Shown piece after piece: positions 52,866-61,628 of a DNA stretch of 64,000 bases. Position 1 is the stretch's first letter. Every line of letters begins with the position of its first letter. The DNA lies in NCBI RefSeq assembly GCF_000797495.1, contig NZ_JTGN01000021.1:44063-108062 (forward strand), written 5' to 3'. This DNA comes from Robinsoniella peoriensis. Lineage in GTDB: Bacteria; Bacillota; Clostridia; Lachnospirales; Lachnospiraceae. The position numbers and the translations under genes are program-made. A model generated the notes under the pieces. It was given only the letters and a program-made list of their open reading frames with translations, was not told the origin of the DNA and searched no databases.

Positions 52866-53222
52866 ATGAAAGTACTGTACAAAAATATGGATCAATTATT
52901 AAGTGTCATGGATGTTAACAAAGCAGAATATCTTATGGATGAAGAAATTTTAGAGTTTTGTGGACCGGAAGAAGATTTTGGAATAAAAATATCCCTTCCA
53001 TTGGCTGAAAAAATCATTTCTGCCCTTTATCAGGACGATAAAGCAGATGTGACTCAATTTACATATTGCGAAATTGATTCATTTTACGAGGATGATGACG
53101 AGGACGAAGAGGATGATGATTTTGATGAGGACGACGACGAAGATTTTATAGATGAAATTCTGGATTCTATGGAGCAGAATAAAATTCCGGGGTCCCGCAG
53201 AATTACTTTTCCAAGAAAATAA
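52866..53222 (+). CDS. Acidic protein of unknown function between rubrerythrin copies
   Basis: This 118-residue protein has an ordinary N-terminal half (MDQLLSVMDVNKAEYLMDEE) and a strikingly acidic stretch of about 28 Asp/Glu-rich residues (from FYEDDDEDEE on), followed by a basic tail RRITFPRK. AAAGGAG precedes the start. I do not recognise it. The acidic tract could bind cations or mimic nucleic acid. A loose TTATTATCATTAA motif upstream (52760 region) may be a weak PerR-type site. It is framed by rubrerythrin 1 and 2. Confidence 0.75.
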   Translation: MKVLYKNMDQLLSVMDVNKAEYLMDEEILEFCGPEEDFGIKISLPLAEKIISALYQDDKADVTQFTYCEIDSFYEDDDEDEEDDDFDEDDDEDFIDEILDSMEQNKIPGSRRITFPRK

Positions 53223-53295
53223 TTCTATCGAAATACCATAACCACTATTAAGATAATCACAGTCACAATAATTTGAAATTTTTTCCAAATACCTA

Positions 53296-53346
53296 TTGAC
53301 AAATGACCTGTTAAGGAGTATATTAATATCAGTAACAATTACTAAT
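53296..53346 (+). promoter_or_regulatory. Promoter and operator of rubrerythrin 2
   Basis: TTGACA (53296-53301) and TATATT (53319-53324) are 17 bases apart, followed by ATCAGTAACAATTACTAAT (53328-53346). Confidence 0.88.
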
Positions 53347-53398
53347 ATTAAATAAGGGTTATAAGAAAACCCCATAAAATAAAAAGGAGATTGATAAA

Positions 53399-53941
53399 AT
53401 GGCTAAATTTGTATGTAATGTATGTGGTTATGTTCATGAAGGAGATTCTGCACCGGAGGTATGTCCAATCTGTAAAGCACCTGCAAGCAAATTCACAAAA
53501 CAGGAAGAAGGCATGAGTTGGGCTGCTGAACATGTTGTTGGTATTGCAAAAGGTGTTTCTGAAGACATCTTGGCAGACTTAAGAGCAAACTTTGAAGGAG
53601 AATGTTCAGAAGTTGGTATGTACCTGGCTATGTCCAGAGTTGCTCACAGAGAAGGTTATCCTGAAATCGGTTTATACTGGGAAAAAGCTGCTCATGAAGA
53701 AGCAGAGCACGCTGCAAAATTTGCAGAATTACTTGGTGAAGTCTTAACCGACAGTACAAAGAAAAACCTGGAAATGAGAGTTGCTGCTGAAAACGGCGCT
53801 ACAGCAGGTAAATTTGATCTTGCAAAACGTGCAAAAGCAGCTGATCTGGATGCTATCCATGACACTGTACATGAAATGGCCAGAGATGAAGCTCGCCACG
53901 GTAAAGCATTTAAAGGTTTATTAGAGAGATACTTCGGCTAA
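53399..53941 (+). CDS. Reverse rubrerythrin, copy 2
   Basis: This 180-residue protein is nearly identical to copy 1. Visible changes are IAKG for IAQG, AAHEE for AAYEE, VLTDS for VVTDS and ARDEARHG for AKDEARHG. All rubredoxin cysteines and di-iron ligands are kept. The Tyr-to-His change lies one residue before the EEAEH metal motif and might tune activity. It has its own promoter, operator and terminator. Confidence 0.95.
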   Translation: MAKFVCNVCGYVHEGDSAPEVCPICKAPASKFTKQEEGMSWAAEHVVGIAKGVSEDILADLRANFEGECSEVGMYLAMSRVAHREGYPEIGLYWEKAAHEEAEHAAKFAELLGEVLTDSTKKNLEMRVAAENGATAGKFDLAKRAKAADLDAIHDTVHEMARDEARHGKAFKGLLERYFG

Positions 53942-54005
53942 TATTCCCTTGTGTTAAGATTAATAGCATCAACTGGCAGGCATGCCCTATTGGTGAAGTA
54001 ATAAA

Positions 54006-54050
54006 AGCCATTGAAACTTTCTTTGAAGGAGGTTTCAATGGCTTTTTGTT
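54006..54050 (+). terminator. Terminator of rubrerythrin 2
   Basis: AGCCATTGAAAC / GTTTCAATGGCT (12-bp perfect stem) followed by TTTTGTT. Confidence 0.9.
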
Positions 54051-54063
54051 GCTCTTCCAAGTG

Positions 54064-54741
54064 TTAGGTAGTACTGCCTGTATAACTAGTACTATTGATA
54101 TCCTCTACACAAAAATTTCCGTCTTGATATATTATTTTTGTTATACTAGCGTTTTCTACTTTGGCTACTTCAGAAATACGATGTCTTGCGTAAAGATATA
54201 CTATCGTTTTTATTATAAACGCATGTGTAACAATTAACACTTGCCCACCACCAGTAGCAGATACTTTTTCTGCTATATCTTTAAAAATAGAACTAATTCT
54301 GTTTTCAATTGTTCCAAATGGTTCTGCAAAACCTATAGTGTCAGTTTTTACGATAATTTCAGAAATCTGCGGTAAGTAGTCTGTAAGGTGCTCAAACCCA
54401 ATATCAGGCGGCAGCCCATTCAGGATCGTATCCATAAACCAGTTATTAGATTCCCCCTCCAAACTTCCAAATCCCCACTCCCTTAGACGTTTGTCATGAT
54501 TAACCTGTGGCTGAATATGTTCATTCTGGTTAAGGATTAGCGTGGCTGTTTCACATGCACGTCCGCTATCGCTCGTATAGACAGACTCAAATTTAATTTT
54601 TTTCATAGCATTCCCAAGAAGGTTTGCGGTTTGAATGCCTTGCTGGGTTAGTGGAGTATCTGACCAGCCCTGCACTTTATCAAGAAGGTTAAACAAAGTT
54701 TGCCCATGTCTGGTCACGTAAAATATTACTTTTCCGTTCAA
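54064..54741 (-). CDS. Histidine phosphatase family protein
   Basis: This 225-residue protein of the phosphoglycerate-mutase-like superfamily has RHG at 11-13 (phospho-His12), YTSDSGRACETA with the second conserved Arg, LREWGFGSLEG, and the later catalytic His in IVTHAF. The substrate is unknown; members act on sugar phosphates, cobalamin intermediates or phosphoproteins. It lies in opposite orientation between rubrerythrin copies 2 and 3, apparently an insertion into the duplicated block. Confidence 0.88.
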   Translation of the reverse strand: MNGKVIFYVTRHGQTLFNLLDKVQGWSDTPLTQQGIQTANLLGNAMKKIKFESVYTSDSGRACETATLILNQNEHIQPQVNHDKRLREWGFGSLEGESNNWFMDTILNGLPPDIGFEHLTDYLPQISEIIVKTDTIGFAEPFGTIENRISSIFKDIAEKVSATGGGQVLIVTHAFIIKTIVYLYARHRISEVAKVENASITKIIYQDGNFCVEDINSTSYTGSTT

Positions 54742-55228
54742 TATATTACCAGCCTTTCATCTTTCTTTTATGACGCTATTAGCATTAAGCTGCTTGATCT
54801 TATCACTGAAGCCGGTTTCTTCATTCTACTACAGTATATTTATGTTTATAATGCCTACATCCAGTTAAGTCTGTGATCTGGTAAGTTCACCATGCTGAGA
54901 TGAGAAAACCAACCAGCTTTGTGGCAGTAAACGGAAGCTCGGAAAGAAGAGAGTGGGAAACTTGCAGGGAGTCTCTATTTTAAGTAATGACTCATAAGAT
55001 TGTTTGGAATATTAATCCGTTTATAAACAGTTCGCTGTAGTTCTAGTATACCAAAAATATTGACCAAAATACACTCTAAACTTATTGATTCCTATTTCAC
55101 TAGTAAATACCGTTACACTGTTACATATTCCCGTTTGTTGGATGGCGCATTTAATGTGAATTCAAACCTCTTGTATCACGAATAAGATTTATCGGATGAA
55201 AATAATTTTAAAAATATAGAATAACCTG
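54742..55228. other. Gap without a clear gene
   Basis: This 490-base stretch precedes the rubrerythrin 3 promoter. A 27-codon frame at 54900-54983 (MRKPTSFVAVNGSSERREW...) faintly recalls the start of a flavin reductase but is too short to call. AGAGA..TCTCT near 54947-54976 could form a hairpin. I see no RNA gene. Confidence 0.4.
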
Positions 55229-55279
55229 TTGACAAATTCTATCATTTGTAGTATATTAATATCAGTAATAATTACTATT
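55229..55279 (+). promoter_or_regulatory. Promoter and operator of rubrerythrin 3
   Basis: TTGACA (55229-55234) and TATATT (55252-55257) are 17 bases apart, followed by ATCAGTAATAATTACTATT (55261-55279), the same layout as copies 1 and 2. Confidence 0.88.
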
Positions 55280-55342
55280 ATTAATAACAAAAGGAATTTT
55301 ATTTCCTAAACTAAATATAAAGATGAAAAGGAGATTTTAAAA

Positions 55343-55885
55343 ATGGCTAAATTTGTATGTAATGTTTGTGGTTATGTTCATGAAGGAGATTCTGCACCGG
55401 AGATATGTCCTATCTGTAAAGCGCCGGCAAGTAAATTCACAAAACAGGAAGGCGATATGAGCTGGGCTGCAGAACACGTTGTTGGAATTGCAAAAGGTGT
55501 TTCTGAAGATATTTTAGCAGATTTAAGAGCAAACTTTGAAGGAGAATGTTCTGAAGTTGGTATGTATCTGGCAATGTCCAGGGTTGCTCACAGAGAAGGC
55601 TATCCTGAAATTGGATTATACTGGGAAAAGGCTGCTTATGAAGAAGCTGAACATGCTTCCAAGTTCGCAGAACTTCTTGGAGAAGTTGTAACTGACAGCA
55701 CAAAGAAAAATCTGGAAATGAGAGTAGCGGCAGAAAATGGAGCTACTGCAGGTAAGTTTGATCTTGCAAAACGTGCAAAAGCTGCGGATTTGGATGCTAT
55801 TCATGATACTGTACATGAAATGGCAAAAGACGAAGCCCGCCACGGTAAAGCTTTCAAAGGTTTATTAGAAAGATATTTTGGTTAA
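55343..55885 (+). CDS. Reverse rubrerythrin, copy 3
   Basis: This 180-residue protein is close to copies 1 and 2, with EICPIC for EVCPIC, EGDMSW for EEGMSW, and EHASKF for EHAAKF. Rubredoxin cysteines and di-iron ligands are intact. Synonymous differences from copy 1 are more frequent than between copies 1 and 2, so this is probably the oldest split of the three. It has its own promoter and operator. Confidence 0.95.
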   Translation: MAKFVCNVCGYVHEGDSAPEICPICKAPASKFTKQEGDMSWAAEHVVGIAKGVSEDILADLRANFEGECSEVGMYLAMSRVAHREGYPEIGLYWEKAAYEEAEHASKFAELLGEVVTDSTKKNLEMRVAAENGATAGKFDLAKRAKAADLDAIHDTVHEMAKDEARHGKAFKGLLERYFG

Positions 55886-55900
55886 TTAATCCTTCTCCTA

Positions 55901-55940
55901 AAGAAGCAGGCATCCCGATGTGGATACCTGCTTCTTTTCT
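55901..55940 (+). terminator. Terminator of rubrerythrin 3
   Basis: GAAGCAGG..ATCC pairs with GGAT..CCTGCTTC, followed by TTTTCTATTC. Confidence 0.85.
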
Positions 55941-55950
55941 ATTCTTTAAA

Positions 55951-56100
55951 ATAATGCCTTTAAACATTATACCCTTAAGTATTATACCCTTAAGTATTAT
56001 ACCTTTAAGCATTATACCCTTAAGCATTATACCCTTAAGCATTATACCCTTAAGCATTATACCCTTAAGCATTATACCTTTAAGCATTAAACCTTTGCTG
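55951..56100 (-). repeat. 15-bp minisatellite starting at the stop codon of the ECF gene
   Basis: Eight near-identical 15-bp units (ATTATACCCTTAAGC on plus) run from 55966 to 56085, with degenerate units at both ends (55951-55965 and 56086-56100). The last of these contains the final codons and TAA stop of the minus-strand ECF gene. It fills the space between two convergent genes. Confidence 0.92.
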
Positions 56101-56686
56101 GTTGAACTAGCAATCCCGCTTTACCCAGTGCCGGACGTAAAGCGCTATATAACACTGCTACCAATAAAGTGGATACAACTGCATTTACAAATGTAGTCGC
56201 CGTACTCCATTTTGCCAAAACAGATGCCATTTCCTGAGGCTGTCCCAGTATGATCTGTTTGTAGAAGTATCCGGCCAGCGGGTCAAAGATTACATTAAAT
56301 CCTAATCCGCATACGGAAGCGATAGTGCTCCACTTTAAAATATATTTTTTATTACTGGTTTCTCCAATTTTTGCTATACGGTGTGCCACAAGGCCTACAA
56401 TCAGCCCAATACAAAGTTTTAAAACAAATGTCTTGGGAGCTCCTACAATATATATAGGATCCATGAGATCCGCAATCGTCATGCCTACAGCTCCTGCAAG
56501 ACCACCGTATCCTCCGCCTAACAGCAATGCCGCCAGTACACAGAAAGCATTTCCAATATGAATGGATGTTGCATCGCCTCCCGGCATCGGTATTTTAATT
56601 TGGAAAAAAGTAAATGATACGAAGCACAGTGCCGCTAACAGCGCTGTCTGTGCCAGCTTCATAATAGTTTGATTTTTATGCTGCAT
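56087..56686 (-). CDS. ECF transporter S component
   Basis: This 199-residue protein has about six membrane helices and the S-component features LAQTALLAALCFVSF, GDATSIHIGNAFCVLAALLLG and GGLAGAVGMTIADLMDP. S components bind a vitamin or other micronutrient and use shared EcfA/A'/T modules, which are not encoded here. No riboswitch precedes it, so the substrate stays open. ATG 56686 follows AGGAGAGGG; a start six codons upstream is less likely. Confidence 0.9.
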   Translation of the reverse strand: MQHKNQTIMKLAQTALLAALCFVSFTFFQIKIPMPGGDATSIHIGNAFCVLAALLLGGGYGGLAGAVGMTIADLMDPIYIVGAPKTFVLKLCIGLIVGLVAHRIAKIGETSNKKYILKWSTIASVCGLGFNVIFDPLAGYFYKQIILGQPQEMASVLAKWSTATTFVNAVVSTLLVAVLYSALRPALGKAGLLVQPAKV

Positions 56687-56792
56687 GATATTCCCTCTCC
56701 TCATTTTGAATTTGGGAATATCATAGCACTATACTGGTTATGTTAAAACAGCCAGTTTCATATTTTTTATCCATGCCAGTTTACATATCAGT

Positions 56793-58388
56793 TTATTTTT
56801 GATTTGCCGGCTCCACATTTACCATTTTGCCTTTAATCTTTGCATGATCCATTGCACTCAATACCTCTTTTGCACGGTCTGTAGGTACTTCTACAAAAGT
56901 ATACTTATCGTACATGTCGATACTGCCAACTAATTTACCCGGCATACCTGATTCCCCGGCAATCGCACCAAGAATATCCCCAGGGCGTACACCCTGTTTT
57001 TTACCGATATTAATGAAAAGACGTACCATGCCTTCTTCTGCACCCGTATTGCCAAAGTCCATACCCATACTTTTTTCTTCTTCCATGGCTTCTTCATTTC
57101 CCATGGAAATCTTCAGGAATGCAGCTGCAATATCCATTGCTGTATAATCTTCTTCATTCAGATGGTTTTCCAGCATATCGATCATATCTCTTAAATCTTC
57201 ATTAGCAATAATCTGATTTACATTTTCCAGTATTTTTTCTACTTTTATAGCTGTTACGTCATCCAGTGACGGAATCGGCTGTGCATAGATCTTTGTTTTA
57301 CAATATCTCTGAATGTCTTTCAGCTTATATACTTCTTTACCTACAACAAATGAGAAAGCTTTTCCGACTCTTCCTGCACGGCCTGTTCTGCCAATACGGT
57401 GTACATAGAATTCATCATCCTGAGGGATATCATAATTAAATACCGCCTCTACGTCATCTACATCGATTCCTCTGGCTGCAACATCTGTTGCGATCAGAAT
57501 CTCTGTTTTTCCGTTACGGAAGCCGTTCATGACACGATCACGCTGAGACTGTTTCAGATCTCCGTGAAGACCCTCTGCAAAATATCCTCTTCCCTGCAGT
57601 GCCGTTGTAAGCTCATCTACTTTTCTTTTTGTATTACAGAATACAAGGGAACGCTTTGGATTATACATATCCAGAAGTCTGGACAATACTTCTTCCTTGC
57701 TTTTCTGTTTTACTTCATAATAATATTGATCTATATTTTTAACGGTAAGTTCTTTTTTTACTACCTTAACCAGTTCCGCATCTTTTTTCTGGTATTGGTT
57801 GGTGATATCCATAATCGGTTTTGGCATTGTTGCAGAGAAAAGAACGGTCTGTCTTTCATCCGGTATTTCTTTTAATACGGTCTCAATATCTTCTCTGAAT
57901 CCCATATTTAACATTTCATCTGCTTCATCCAGGACAATGGTATGCACCTGATCAAATTTAATCGTTTTCCTTCTCATATGGTCCATTACTCGCCCAGGAG
58001 TACCTATGATCAGTTGTACGCCGCTTTTCAGGGAACGTATCTGTTTCACAATATCCTGTCCGCCATAAACCGGAAGTACTTTAATCCCATGCATGAATTT
58101 TGACAATTTACGTATTTCTTCCGCCACCTGAATTGCCAATTCTCTTGTAGGGCATAAGATAATTCCCTGAAGTTTCTTGCTCTTCGGGTCAATCTTTTCC
58201 AGAAGTGGTATTCCAAATGCTGCTGTCTTTCCAGTTCCTGTCTGTGCCTGGCCTATCGCATCTTTTCCTGCCATAAGTACCGGAATTGCTTTTGCCTGGA
58301 TCGGACTCGCTGCTTCGAACCCCATTTCTGTTACTGCCTTTAGTATCTGGTCACTAAGACCAAGTTCATCAAATCTAACTGTTTCCAT
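56793..58388 (-). CDS. DEAD-box RNA helicase (CsdA/DbpA-like)
   Basis: This 531-residue helicase has Walker A AQTGTGKT (48-55), PTRELA, VLDEADEMLNMGF, the SAT motif, ATDVAARGID and HRIGRTGRAGR. A C-terminal DbpA/CsdA RNA-binding domain (about 445-525; MVRLFINIGKKQGVRPGDIL) targets structured RNA such as rRNA. Such helicases act in ribosome assembly and cold adaptation. Its 5' leader of about 170 bases contains a terminator hairpin, which suggests attenuation or cold-regulated read-through. Confidence 0.93.
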   Translation of the reverse strand: METVRFDELGLSDQILKAVTEMGFEAASPIQAKAIPVLMAGKDAIGQAQTGTGKTAAFGIPLLEKIDPKSKKLQGIILCPTRELAIQVAEEIRKLSKFMHGIKVLPVYGGQDIVKQIRSLKSGVQLIIGTPGRVMDHMRRKTIKFDQVHTIVLDEADEMLNMGFREDIETVLKEIPDERQTVLFSATMPKPIMDITNQYQKKDAELVKVVKKELTVKNIDQYYYEVKQKSKEEVLSRLLDMYNPKRSLVFCNTKRKVDELTTALQGRGYFAEGLHGDLKQSQRDRVMNGFRNGKTEILIATDVAARGIDVDDVEAVFNYDIPQDDEFYVHRIGRTGRAGRVGKAFSFVVGKEVYKLKDIQRYCKTKIYAQPIPSLDDVTAIKVEKILENVNQIIANEDLRDMIDMLENHLNEEDYTAMDIAAAFLKISMGNEEAMEEEKSMGMDFGNTGAEEGMVRLFINIGKKQGVRPGDILGAIAGESGMPGKLVGSIDMYDKYTFVEVPTDRAKEVLSAMDHAKIKGKMVNVEPANQK

Positions 58389-58476
58389 GTATTAATGTTT
58401 CCTTTCTATTTGCCTGTTCCTCAGGCTGCCTTTATATCTGCACTTCCCACACGTCGCTTCGTGCCATGAAATCGCA

Positions 58477-58516
58477 TAAAAAAGCCCTGTAACATGACTC
58501 TTATGTACAGGGCTTT
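58477..58516 (-). terminator. Terminator-like hairpin in the helicase leader
   Basis: On minus, AAAGCCCTGTA (58516-58506) pairs with TACAGGGCTTT (58491-58481), followed by TTTTATGCG. It lies between the promoter at 58567-58596 and the helicase start, so it either attenuates the helicase or ends the telA transcript. Confidence 0.75.
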
Positions 58517-58566
58517 AACCTCAATATTTTACATTGTTGCTATACTGACACGATATTACGAACCTT

Positions 58567-58596
58567 ATCGTACCATAGTTTCGGTTCCCTTGTCAA
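58567..58596 (-). promoter_or_regulatory. Candidate promoter of the helicase gene
   Basis: On minus, TTGACA (58596-58591) and TACGAT (58572-58567) are 18 bases apart. Confidence 0.6.
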
Positions 58597-58686
58597 GGGT
58601 GGAACCATATTTATCCCATTGTATATCACAAGATTTGTTGAGATACTGCCCAAATAAGGAGTGTAAAAGCGGTTTTCTTCTACGAT

Positions 58687-59859
58687 TTAACCCTGAAGCT
58701 GCAAGAGCTTGCCCTTGAGTTCCCCTTCTAATCTCTGCATTTCGGCTTCTGCTTCCATACGTTTCTGGTGTCCTTCTGACTGGATACGCATTACTTCGTC
58801 CAAAGTAGATATCAGAGACTCATTGGTGGTCTTCAATGTCTCAATATCTACAATGCCGCGTTCTGACTCTTTCGCCGTTTCCACAGTAGCCATCTTGAGT
58901 GTCTGTGCATTTTTCTTCAGCAGTTCATTGGTCATGTCTGTGACTTCTCTCTGTGCCTTTGCTGCATCTGCTGAATGTGCAACGCCTAAAGCCAGTACCA
59001 TCTGGCTCTTCCACAGTGGTATTGTATTTACGATCGTTGACTGTATTTTCTCTACCATCAGAGTATCATTGCCCTGTACAAGACGGATCTGGGGAGCTGT
59101 CTGGAGAGAAATCATCCTGGTTAATTCCAGATCATGCAGTTTCTTCTCAAAACGGTTACACAGTGAATCCAGATCTTTGGCTGCCTGAGCATCTTCCGGA
59201 AGTCCGGAATTATTTGCTTTTTGTACCAATGCGGGAAGGTCCTCTGCACGGATCTTGGCCAGTTTCTTCTTGCCTGCCAGAATATACATGGATAATTCTT
59301 TAAAATAAGACTGATTAAGTCCATACATCTTGTCCAGTACTGCAATATCTTTTAACAGCTGTACCTGATGACTTTCCAGTGCCTCACAGATACGGTTGAT
59401 ATTCACTTCTGCTTTATCATATTTTGCTTTCATTGCCGTAATCTTATTGCTGCTCTTCTTGAAAAATCCAAGAAATCCCTTTTCCTGTTCTTCCACTTCA
59501 AAGCTTTTTAACTCGGTTACAACTCCGGAAAGCATCTCACCTACTTCACCAAGATCTTTTGTCTTAACATTGTCAAGCGCTGCTTCAGAGAAATCAGCCA
59601 TTTTCTTCTGTGCTCCCGCACCGTACTGCAAAATAGCATTAGAATCTGTCAGATTGATCTGTTCCGCAAAGCTGTTAACCATCTTTCTCTCATCTGCTGA
59701 AAGCATGCTCTCGTCAAATTCCGGTTTTTTCGGCTCTTCAACCACTGTTCCTACTGTCTGTGCCGCCTGAAGCTGAGTATCATTTTTTTCTGATTGAAAT
59801 GGATCCAGCGTTAAAGTAGGTGCCGGTGCCGATGCAAAGTCTTTGAATTCATCACTCAT
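58687..59859 (-). CDS. TelA family protein (toxic anion resistance)
   Basis: This 390-residue cytoplasmic protein is largely helical, with the TelA/YceH family features GFLGFFKKSSNKITAMKAKY and TAPQIRLVQGNDTLMVEKIQ, then KSQMVLALGV. TelA was named for tellurite resistance, but its molecular role is unclear; it often sits next to XpaC family genes, as here (110 bases upstream). Confidence 0.92.
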   Translation of the reverse strand: MSDEFKDFASAPAPTLTLDPFQSEKNDTQLQAAQTVGTVVEEPKKPEFDESMLSADERKMVNSFAEQINLTDSNAILQYGAGAQKKMADFSEAALDNVKTKDLGEVGEMLSGVVTELKSFEVEEQEKGFLGFFKKSSNKITAMKAKYDKAEVNINRICEALESHQVQLLKDIAVLDKMYGLNQSYFKELSMYILAGKKKLAKIRAEDLPALVQKANNSGLPEDAQAAKDLDSLCNRFEKKLHDLELTRMISLQTAPQIRLVQGNDTLMVEKIQSTIVNTIPLWKSQMVLALGVAHSADAAKAQREVTDMTNELLKKNAQTLKMATVETAKESERGIVDIETLKTTNESLISTLDEVMRIQSEGHQKRMEAEAEMQRLEGELKGKLLQLQG

Positions 59860-59968
59860 ATCTTAATCCTCTTTTCATGTAAAATTTAGCATTTGATTTC
59901 GTATCCGCGTAAGCTTCAAACACTCCCTGGAGAATTGCCGGGTTCTTGTGCATGGCAGCTCACTTGTA

Positions 59969-61318
59969 TTAAAATTTTAATTTGATTTCATCATTTTTTT
60001 CCGGATCCAGTTCTTTCTTTGCGGTACTCTCCATGGCTTTCTTAAAATCCTGTCCTGTCAGACCTTCCTGTGCAAACATTGTCTGGAGCACGGATATATC
60101 GGAAGAGATGTCCCAGGAAGTATCCTGGAAGAATCCATCTAAAAGCTTTTCAAATGCCATATTAATTGTATCCAGCGTATCTTCTATTTCCCGCTTGGAA
60201 GTCATAATATTTTCGCCCTGTACCGGCTGTCTCTCTAACTCTTCATACGCATCTAACAGCTTAACGGTAGTCGGCAGATAATACTCCATGAATTTACGCA
60301 GATCCGGGATATGCTCCGGATGCTGCTCCACACGCTCGAATATTTTACTTGTAATTACTTCCAGTCTGGAAATCTTTTCAGATACCTCTATACCCGGAAT
60401 TGCATCATTGCTCTTTTTTATTTTATCCAGATAACTCTGACCCTCTTCTACTACTTTTTTCACATCTTCCGGTACAGAACCATCTTCCATTTTTGCTTTC
60501 TGTTCTTTTTTGATTGTCTCAGCATTCTGAATTCTGCTCCGCTCTTCCCGCTGGCGGATTTCCATCTGATGCTGTGCCTCTAAATATTGGTTATAGATCT
60601 GATCTGTAATCATGAGGCAGCTCTCCTGGGCATCAATATGTCCCTGGCAGAACATGTTTTTACGGATCATTTCCCTCAGGTCCTTTACTGTGTAATTCAA
60701 TGGTTTTCCAACAGCGTCTGCAAGTTCTTTAATGGAACAGTATTCTCTGCCCCGCAGCTGGCGCACATAGAGCTTAAACCGCTTTAATCTGCCGAGAATC
60801 TTACTCCCCCGCCATGCCATAATAATGCTGGCAATCAGGAATGGAAAAATTACGCCGATTGCAATTGCTGCCCCGCCTTCTATGCCTCCGGTAAGCATAC
60901 TTACCAAAGCCACAATAAAGGTCGCAAGTCCAAGGCTTCCGGCAAAAATATACCCTACAATAGTCAGGGAATAGCCCGCCCCTTTCATCCCGCTGTTCCG
61001 GGAAATCAACTCATTTTTAACTCCTTTTTGCGGTACATCCCGAAATGAATTCTTATTTCTTTCCCGGTTCCTGTTCTTCCTGGAATCCCAGGGATTTTGC
61101 GGCTCTGAATAAGGATGTCCAAAATTTCCGATGTTTCCCATATTGCCGCGGTTGAACCTCTGATTTGCCTGATTCAGACTTTGATTCACATTATCTATCG
61201 CACTGTTTACTGAATTTCTAATTGAATCGTTCAATTGCCTAAAATTCTGCGAATCAATCGCAGACTGCACTGTATTCTTTATTTGGTCGCCCAGATTCGA
61301 CCAGTCCTGGTTACCCAT
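59969..61318 (-). CDS. XpaC-like membrane protein (5-bromo-4-chloroindolyl phosphate hydrolysis family)
   Basis: This protein of about 449 residues has an Asn/Arg-rich N-terminus (about 1-105; repeated QSAIDSQNFRQLNDSIRNS type amphipathic segments) and two membrane helices (about 118-170). A helical C-terminal half follows with the XpaC family region SYLDKIKKSNDAIPGIEVSEKI (in parts). Partner genes of this type are regularly paired with telA. The biochemical role is unknown; the family name comes from an indirect phenotype. ATG 61318 follows AGGAGG; the longer frame is unlikely. Confidence 0.85.
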   Translation of the reverse strand: MGNQDWSNLGDQIKNTVQSAIDSQNFRQLNDSIRNSVNSAIDNVNQSLNQANQRFNRGNMGNIGNFGHPYSEPQNPWDSRKNRNRERNKNSFRDVPQKGVKNELISRNSGMKGAGYSLTIVGYIFAGSLGLATFIVALVSMLTGGIEGGAAIAIGVIFPFLIASIIMAWRGSKILGRLKRFKLYVRQLRGREYCSIKELADAVGKPLNYTVKDLREMIRKNMFCQGHIDAQESCLMITDQIYNQYLEAQHQMEIRQREERSRIQNAETIKKEQKAKMEDGSVPEDVKKVVEEGQSYLDKIKKSNDAIPGIEVSEKISRLEVITSKIFERVEQHPEHIPDLRKFMEYYLPTTVKLLDAYEELERQPVQGENIMTSKREIEDTLDTINMAFEKLLDGFFQDTSWDISSDISVLQTMFAQEGLTGQDFKKAMESTAKKELDPEKNDEIKLKF

Positions 61319-61628
61319 GATATCCTCCTGCCTTATCAATAAAAACATTATTTTTCCTGATTTGCTTAAGATAAATTATAAATGATAATCCATAAAAAAA
61401 CAATCTATTTCCTCTATAAGTACTTGATTTTAGAAGCATAGCAGATATTTTTGACATATATATTAGAAAATCCTTAATTTTTTAAGAATTTTACCAAAAC
61501 AGGGTTGCTTTTTTCTTTTTATGGGTATAATATAGTGATAACACAACATAGTTTTCATTACTACATGTCGTAATATCATTTCCAAAAAATAGTATATTGA
61601 TGGCATATAATCTTGAGGAGGTATTATT
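61319..61628. other. Divergent intergenic region
   Basis: This AT-rich region lies between the XpaC-like gene and the hemolysin III gene. TTGCTT (61505) and TATAAT (61526) could form a plus-strand promoter, but the spacer is only 15 bases. I see no gene or RNA. Confidence 0.45.

Noticed and set aside
54920..54955. Possible third copy of repeat B
   Set aside because: Similarity to the GACGCTTTGTAAATG core is short and gapped, not above what AT-rich DNA gives by chance.
54900..54983. 27-codon frame resembling the start of a flavin reductase
   Set aside because: The match covers only a few residues (VAVNGSS) and no further remnant follows.
55854..56087. Frame encoding repeated MLKGI pentapeptides
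   Set aside because: It is only the translation of the 15-bp minisatellite, with no ribosome-binding site or conserved domain.
15182..56100. Tandem arrays as CRISPR
   Set aside because: Units are 14-15 bp and directly contiguous without spacers, and no cas genes are present.
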